Assembly: GCA_959604475.1 (NCBI GenBank)
Contig: CAUHBX010000030.1
Location: 1-8,161, forward strand
Reading direction: 5' to 3'
Source: an uncultured Eubacteriales bacterium
Lineage (GTDB): Bacteria > Bacillota > Clostridia > Lachnospirales > Anaerotignaceae
Length of the DNA: 8,161 nt
Shown: positions 5,799-8,161 of the stretch, piece after piece
How positions within the stretch are numbered: the stretch's first letter is position 1
Layout of the letters: every line of letters begins with the position of its first letter
The notes under the pieces: model-generated
What the model was told of the DNA's origin: nothing
Seen by the model: the letters and a program-made list of their open reading frames with translations, nothing else
Databases searched by the model: none
Translations under genes and position numbers: made by a program

Positions 5799-6758
5799 AT
5801 GAAATCAAAATTGTGCGACTTGCTTAACATTAAATACCCGATTATACAGGGAGGAATGCAGTGGCTGGCTACTCCCGAATTCGCTGCCGCCGTATCAAAC
5901 GCCGGAGGGCTTGGAACCATAAACTCATCGCTGTATAAAAGCAAGGATGAGCTTAAGGCTGCCATCAGAAAAACGAGAGGGCTGACACCGAATACATTTT
6001 GTGTAAATATATCCATGCTTCCCGTACAGGTGGCGGGAGAGCACACATGGGACTTTATAGAGGCCTGCTGCGAGGAGCAGGTGAGCGTTGTCGAGCTGGC
6101 AGGAAGGGACCCCAAGGATTTTGTCCCAGTCCTTAAGGGTGCGGGCATAAAGGTAATACATAAGTCACCTGCCGTGCGCTTCGCTAAAAAAGCCGAGTCC
6201 GCCGGGGTAGACGCGGTTTCAATCGTAGGCTTTGAGTGCGGAGGGCATCCGGGCATGGATGATGTTACAACGATGGTGCTTATACCGTCAGTTGTGGACG
6301 CGGTGAATATACCTGTAATAGCCGGCGGCGGTATTTGTGACAGCCGGAGCTATCTGGCGGCAAGATGCCTGGGAGCCGAAGGCGTTATTATGGGGACAAG
6401 ATTTGTGGCTACAAAGGAATGCATTATACACCCCAATTTCAAAAAGCTCTTTGTTGAGGCTGACGAGCGTTCCACAGCAATAGTGCAGCGCTCCATAAAA
6501 AATGCGGCGAGAAATTATAAAAACGCTAATATTGAAAAGCTTATTGAGCTTGAAAAGGGCAGCCCAACCTTTGATGAGGTAATTGCACTGGTAAGCGGTG
6601 CAAAACAGAAAGCGTGCTATGAAAACGGAGACCTTGACGGAGGGGCAATTCCATGCGGAGAGGTTGTGGGAAGGATAAAGGACGTGCTTACTGTAAAGGA
6701 AGTAATTGACGAAATAGTTGTAAACTCTGAAAAAATCCTTAGGGATTTAATTAAATAA
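5799..6758 (+). CDS. FMN-dependent NAD(P)H oxidoreductase of the nitronate monooxygenase / FabK family
   Basis: A 319-residue TIM-barrel flavoprotein. Family marks are YPIIQGGMQWLATPEFAAAVS (13-33, with QGGM at 17-20), FCVNISML (67-74), GFECGGHPG (144-152, H150 at the usual active-site histidine), the FMN-phosphate loop IPVIAGGGICD (171-181) and GAEGVIMGTRFVATKE (192-207). The C-terminal NGDLDGGAIPCGEVVGRI also fits the FabK/NMO fold. Known relatives oxidise nitronates with oxygen or reduce enoyl thioesters with NAD(P)H. In an apparently anaerobic acyl-CoA operon a reductase role is more plausible, but this is inference. The protein differs considerably from FabK, and no fatty-acid synthesis genes are nearby. 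AGGAG (5787-5791) sits 7 bases before the ATG and 15 bases separate it from the transporter gene. It is the last gene before the terminator. Confidence 0.88.
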   Translation: MKSKLCDLLNIKYPIIQGGMQWLATPEFAAAVSNAGGLGTINSSLYKSKDELKAAIRKTRGLTPNTFCVNISMLPVQVAGEHTWDFIEACCEEQVSVVELAGRDPKDFVPVLKGAGIKVIHKSPAVRFAKKAESAGVDAVSIVGFECGGHPGMDDVTTMVLIPSVVDAVNIPVIAGGGICDSRSYLAARCLGAEGVIMGTRFVATKECIIHPNFKKLFVEADERSTAIVQRSIKNAARNYKNANIEKLIELEKGSPTFDEVIALVSGAKQKACYENGDLDGGAIPCGEVVGRIKDVLTVKEVIDEIVVNSEKILRDLIK

Positions 6759-6778
6759 CCACCCCAATTTCTTTTTTG

Positions 6779-6807
6779 GAGGGCGGCGCATGCCGCTCTC
6801 TTTTTTT
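6779..6807 (+). terminator. Intrinsic terminator of the acyl-CoA operon
   Basis: GAGGGCGGC (6779-6787) pairs with GCCGCTCTC (6792-6800) across nine base pairs, one of them G-U, around a GCAT loop. A run of seven T (6801-6807) follows. It starts 20 bases after the stop of the flavin oxidoreductase gene and points rightward. The left flank lacks an A-run, so it should not work well in the other direction. It separates the operon from the GntR unit. Confidence 0.92.
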
Positions 6808-6808
6808 C

Positions 6809-6837
6809 TTGAAATTTTAACAAAATGAACATATACT
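6809..6837 (+). promoter_or_regulatory. Sigma-70/SigA-type promoter of the GntR gene
   Basis: TTGAAA (6809-6814), 17 bases, then TATACT (6832-6837) match the -35 and -10 consensus at five of six bases each. The start site would be near 6844. It begins right after the operon terminator, so the GntR gene has its own transcription. Confidence 0.75.
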
Positions 6838-6846
6838 GGTGTACAT
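6837..6846. promoter_or_regulatory. Possible weak GntR autoregulatory operator TGGTGTACAT
   Basis: TGGTGTACAT matches the TGGTATACCA palindrome found in front of the next gene at seven of ten positions. It overlaps the end of the -10 box and the predicted start of the GntR transcript. Such a position would let the regulator repress its own gene. The match is partial, so confidence is modest. Confidence 0.4.
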
Positions 6847-6870
6847 GACGACAATAAGGGGGAACAGCTT

Positions 6871-7488
6871 TTGAATGAGTCTATGTCTACACGCATTTAC
6901 AATGAGCTGAGGGAAAAAATAATAAACGGTGAGCTAAAGGCCAACGAGATGATAAATGAAAGGGAGCTTGCTGACAAGTTTGGGGTAAGCCGCGTGCCGG
7001 TAAGGGAGGCCTTCAACCGGCTGTGCAACGAGGGATATCTGATTAAATACCCGCAGAGGGGCTATCTTGTAAACCTTATAACCGATGAGGGGATAAAGGA
7101 GATACAGGCGGTAAGATACCAGCTGGAAAGCCTTGCGGTAGTTTATGCTGTTAAAAACTGCACCGATGAGGAAATAGGGCGGCTTTTGGAGCTGCCGGAC
7201 AGCACAAACCAGACAAATCCGTACGGCACGGCAAACACGCAGTTTCATAAATCACTTGTGGAGCTTACGGGAAACCATCTGCTGGCCGAAAGCGTATATA
7301 AGCTGCTTGGGGACGCGTCAATGGCTGTGTTTCAAAGACCGCAGAGCTCATGGAAAACCTATAACTGCCACAAAGAGATAGTAACGGCCATGCTGGAGAG
7401 AAATTTAAATAAGGCGCTTAAAGCCCTTGCAAGGGATATGACGTTTAAAGAATTTCTGGAATATGAAGCCATCCTGCCTGTTTTTTAA
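6871..7488 (+). CDS. GntR-family transcriptional regulator, FCD (FadR-like) subfamily, TTG start
   Basis: A 205-residue DNA-binding regulator. Residues about 5-70 form the winged helix typical of GntR proteins: IYNELREKIINGEL, then NERELADKFGVSRVPVREAFNRL (29-51), then the wing GYLIKYPQRGYLV. The rest looks like a short all-helical FCD effector domain, which in relatives binds a carboxylate, often through a metal held by Asp and three His. By eye alignment these ligands are N122, H126, H167 and D189, so two positions are changed. The TTG start is chosen because GGGGG (6858-6862) lies 8 bases before it, whereas the next ATG (6883) is 20 bases from that site. It is preceded by its own promoter. 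TGGTATACCA-like sites lie in front of the downstream gene and, weakly, on its own promoter. It probably represses the MalY-like gene, with the operon as a less likely target. Confidence 0.9.
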   Translation: MNESMSTRIYNELREKIINGELKANEMINERELADKFGVSRVPVREAFNRLCNEGYLIKYPQRGYLVNLITDEGIKEIQAVRYQLESLAVVYAVKNCTDEEIGRLLELPDSTNQTNPYGTANTQFHKSLVELTGNHLLAESVYKLLGDASMAVFQRPQSSWKTYNCHKEIVTAMLERNLNKALKALARDMTFKEFLEYEAILPVF

Positions 7489-7496
7489 AGTACTTC

Positions 7497-7525
7497 TTGA
7501 CTTAAACGCTTTGATGTGATAAACT
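7497..7525 (+). promoter_or_regulatory. Promoter of the MalY/PatB-like gene, extended -10 type
   Basis: TTGACT (7497-7502), 17 bases, then TAAACT (7520-7525), with a TGn extension directly before the -10 (TGATAAACT, 7517-7525). The start site would be near 7532, just before the operator pair. The -35 is close to consensus and the -10 moderate. Confidence 0.6.
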
Positions 7526-7535
7526 GCATTAAAAC

Positions 7536-7556
7536 TGGTATACCAATGGCATACCA
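7536..7556. promoter_or_regulatory. Tandem GntR-type operators TGGTATACCA and TGGCATACCA
   Basis: TGGTATACCA (7536-7545) is a perfect 10-bp palindrome and TGGCATACCA (7547-7556) differs from it at one base. Their starts are 11 bp apart, about one helical turn, so two dimers could bind on the same face. The sequence equals the core of known GntR/FCD operators such as those of UxuR (TTGGTATACCAA). The pair lies just downstream of the predicted transcription start, which favours repression by the adjacent GntR protein. Confidence 0.75.
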
Positions 7557-7585
7557 AATTTTATGAGAAATTGAAGGTAGAATTT

Positions 7586-8161
7586 ATGGACTATGAGTTT
7601 GATAAGCTGGCCGACAGAAGCGGTACGGGAAACGAAAAGTACGACGGCCTGAGCGAGGCTTTTAAAAAAGCTGGGGCAATATCCTATTCAGGGGCTGAGC
7701 TTGACGTAAAAACGGCTCCCTGTATAAGGGAGGCACTGGCAAAAAGGGCTTTGGACGGCATATATGGCTATACAAGGGCAGACGAAAAATATATGAACGC
7801 TGTAATAGGCTGGATGAAGGCGTGCAGAGACTGGGATATTAAAGAGGAATGGATTGTTCCATCCTACGGCACAATGCAGGCAATATGCACGGCAATAAGG
7901 GCGTTTACTAAAGAAGGCGACGGAATTATAGTACAGCCGCCGGTATACCTGCTTTATTCCAGGGAAATAGAAAGAACTGGGAGGAAGGTTGCCGATAATC
8001 CGCTTATTTATGACAACGGCGTTTACAGTATGGACTTTGACGGGCTTGAAGAAGTGATGGCGCAGGAAAAAAATAAGCTGATGATACTGTGCAACCCCCA
8101 TAATCCAATTATGGATATATGGGACAGGGATGTCCTTGAAAGGGTTGCTGAGCTGGCAGAT
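7586..8161 (+). CDS. PLP-dependent aminotransferase class I/II, MalY/PatB-like (C-S lyase type), 3' end beyond window
   Basis: The 192 visible residues read open to the window edge. They resemble the MalY/PatB group, cytoplasmic PLP enzymes that often cleave cystathionine or cysteine S-conjugates. Visible are DRSGTGNEKYDGL near the N-terminus, LDGIYGYTRADEKYMNAV with the group's GYT motif, IVPSYGTMQAICTAIRAF (cofactor phosphate region), GDGIIVQPPVYLLYSREI and ILCNPHNPIMDIW. Two group motifs differ. The usual WVADMDF before the GYT segment reads approximately SYSGAELDV, and the usual HNP-x-GRVW reads HNPIMDIW. The PLP-binding lysine lies beyond the window, so activity cannot be judged. A modest GAAGG ribosome site (7573-7577) is 8 bases before the ATG. 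The GntR gene is 97 bases upstream, and its likely operators sit between. A divergent aminotransferase or a C-S lyase are both possible. Confidence 0.82.
   Translation, partial: MDYEFDKLADRSGTGNEKYDGLSEAFKKAGAISYSGAELDVKTAPCIREALAKRALDGIYGYTRADEKYMNAVIGWMKACRDWDIKEEWIVPSYGTMQAICTAIRAFTKEGDGIIVQPPVYLLYSREIERTGRKVADNPLIYDNGVYSMDFDGLEEVMAQEKNKLMILCNPHNPIMDIWDRDVLERVAELAD

Noticed and set aside
1..8161. CRISPR arrays, tRNA/rRNA genes, insertion sequences, attachment sites or phage genes
   Set aside because: No regularly spaced repeats, no RNA-gene patterns, no transposase or integrase frames and no flanking repeats were seen.

Overview
The window looks like chromosomal DNA from an anaerobic Bacillota (Clostridia, possibly Lachnospiraceae-like). 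This rests on strong AGGAGG-type ribosome sites, AT-rich intergenic DNA around GC-moderate genes, frequent AGG/AGA and ATA codons, and CoA-ester and flavin chemistry typical of fermenters. The assignment is an inference from style, not from a marker gene.

Layout. (1) Positions 1-660, minus strand: the N-terminal 220 residues of a sigma-54 activator (PAS sensor domain, then AAA+ domain with Walker A), cut off by the window edge. (2) Positions 661-1115: a 455-bp AT-rich divergent control region. It holds a sigma-70-type promoter for the activator, a row of TTGCAC/GTGCAA palindromes that look like upstream activator sites, and a textbook sigma-54 promoter (TGGCACG-N4-TTGCT) facing right. (3) Positions 1116-6758: a tight five-gene operon encoding an acyl-CoA dehydrogenase, a crotonase-fold protein, a CaiB/Frc-type (class III) CoA-transferase, a DASS/SLC13-type anion transporter and an NMO/FabK-type flavin oxidoreductase. 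It ends in a strong intrinsic terminator at 6779-6807. (4) Positions 6871-7488: a GntR/FCD regulator starting at TTG, with its own promoter. (5) From 7586 to the window end: the N-terminal 192 residues of a PLP-dependent MalY/PatB-like protein. Two tandem TGGTATACCA-like operators lie just downstream of its promoter, and a weaker copy sits on the GntR promoter.

How it fits together (inference). The transporter would import a small organic anion. The CoA-transferase would activate it to a CoA thioester, and the dehydrogenase, crotonase-fold enzyme and flavin enzyme would oxidise, reduce or rearrange it. The activator next door probably senses the substrate or a metabolite through its PAS domain and switches the operon on from the sigma-54 promoter. 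The substrate cannot be named from the sequence. The transporter family favours a carboxylate or dicarboxylate. The crotonase-fold enzyme lacks both catalytic glutamates of classical hydratases, and the transporter has a changed first SNT motif, so this may be a pathway that standard names would mislabel. The GntR and MalY-like genes form a separate regulatory unit.
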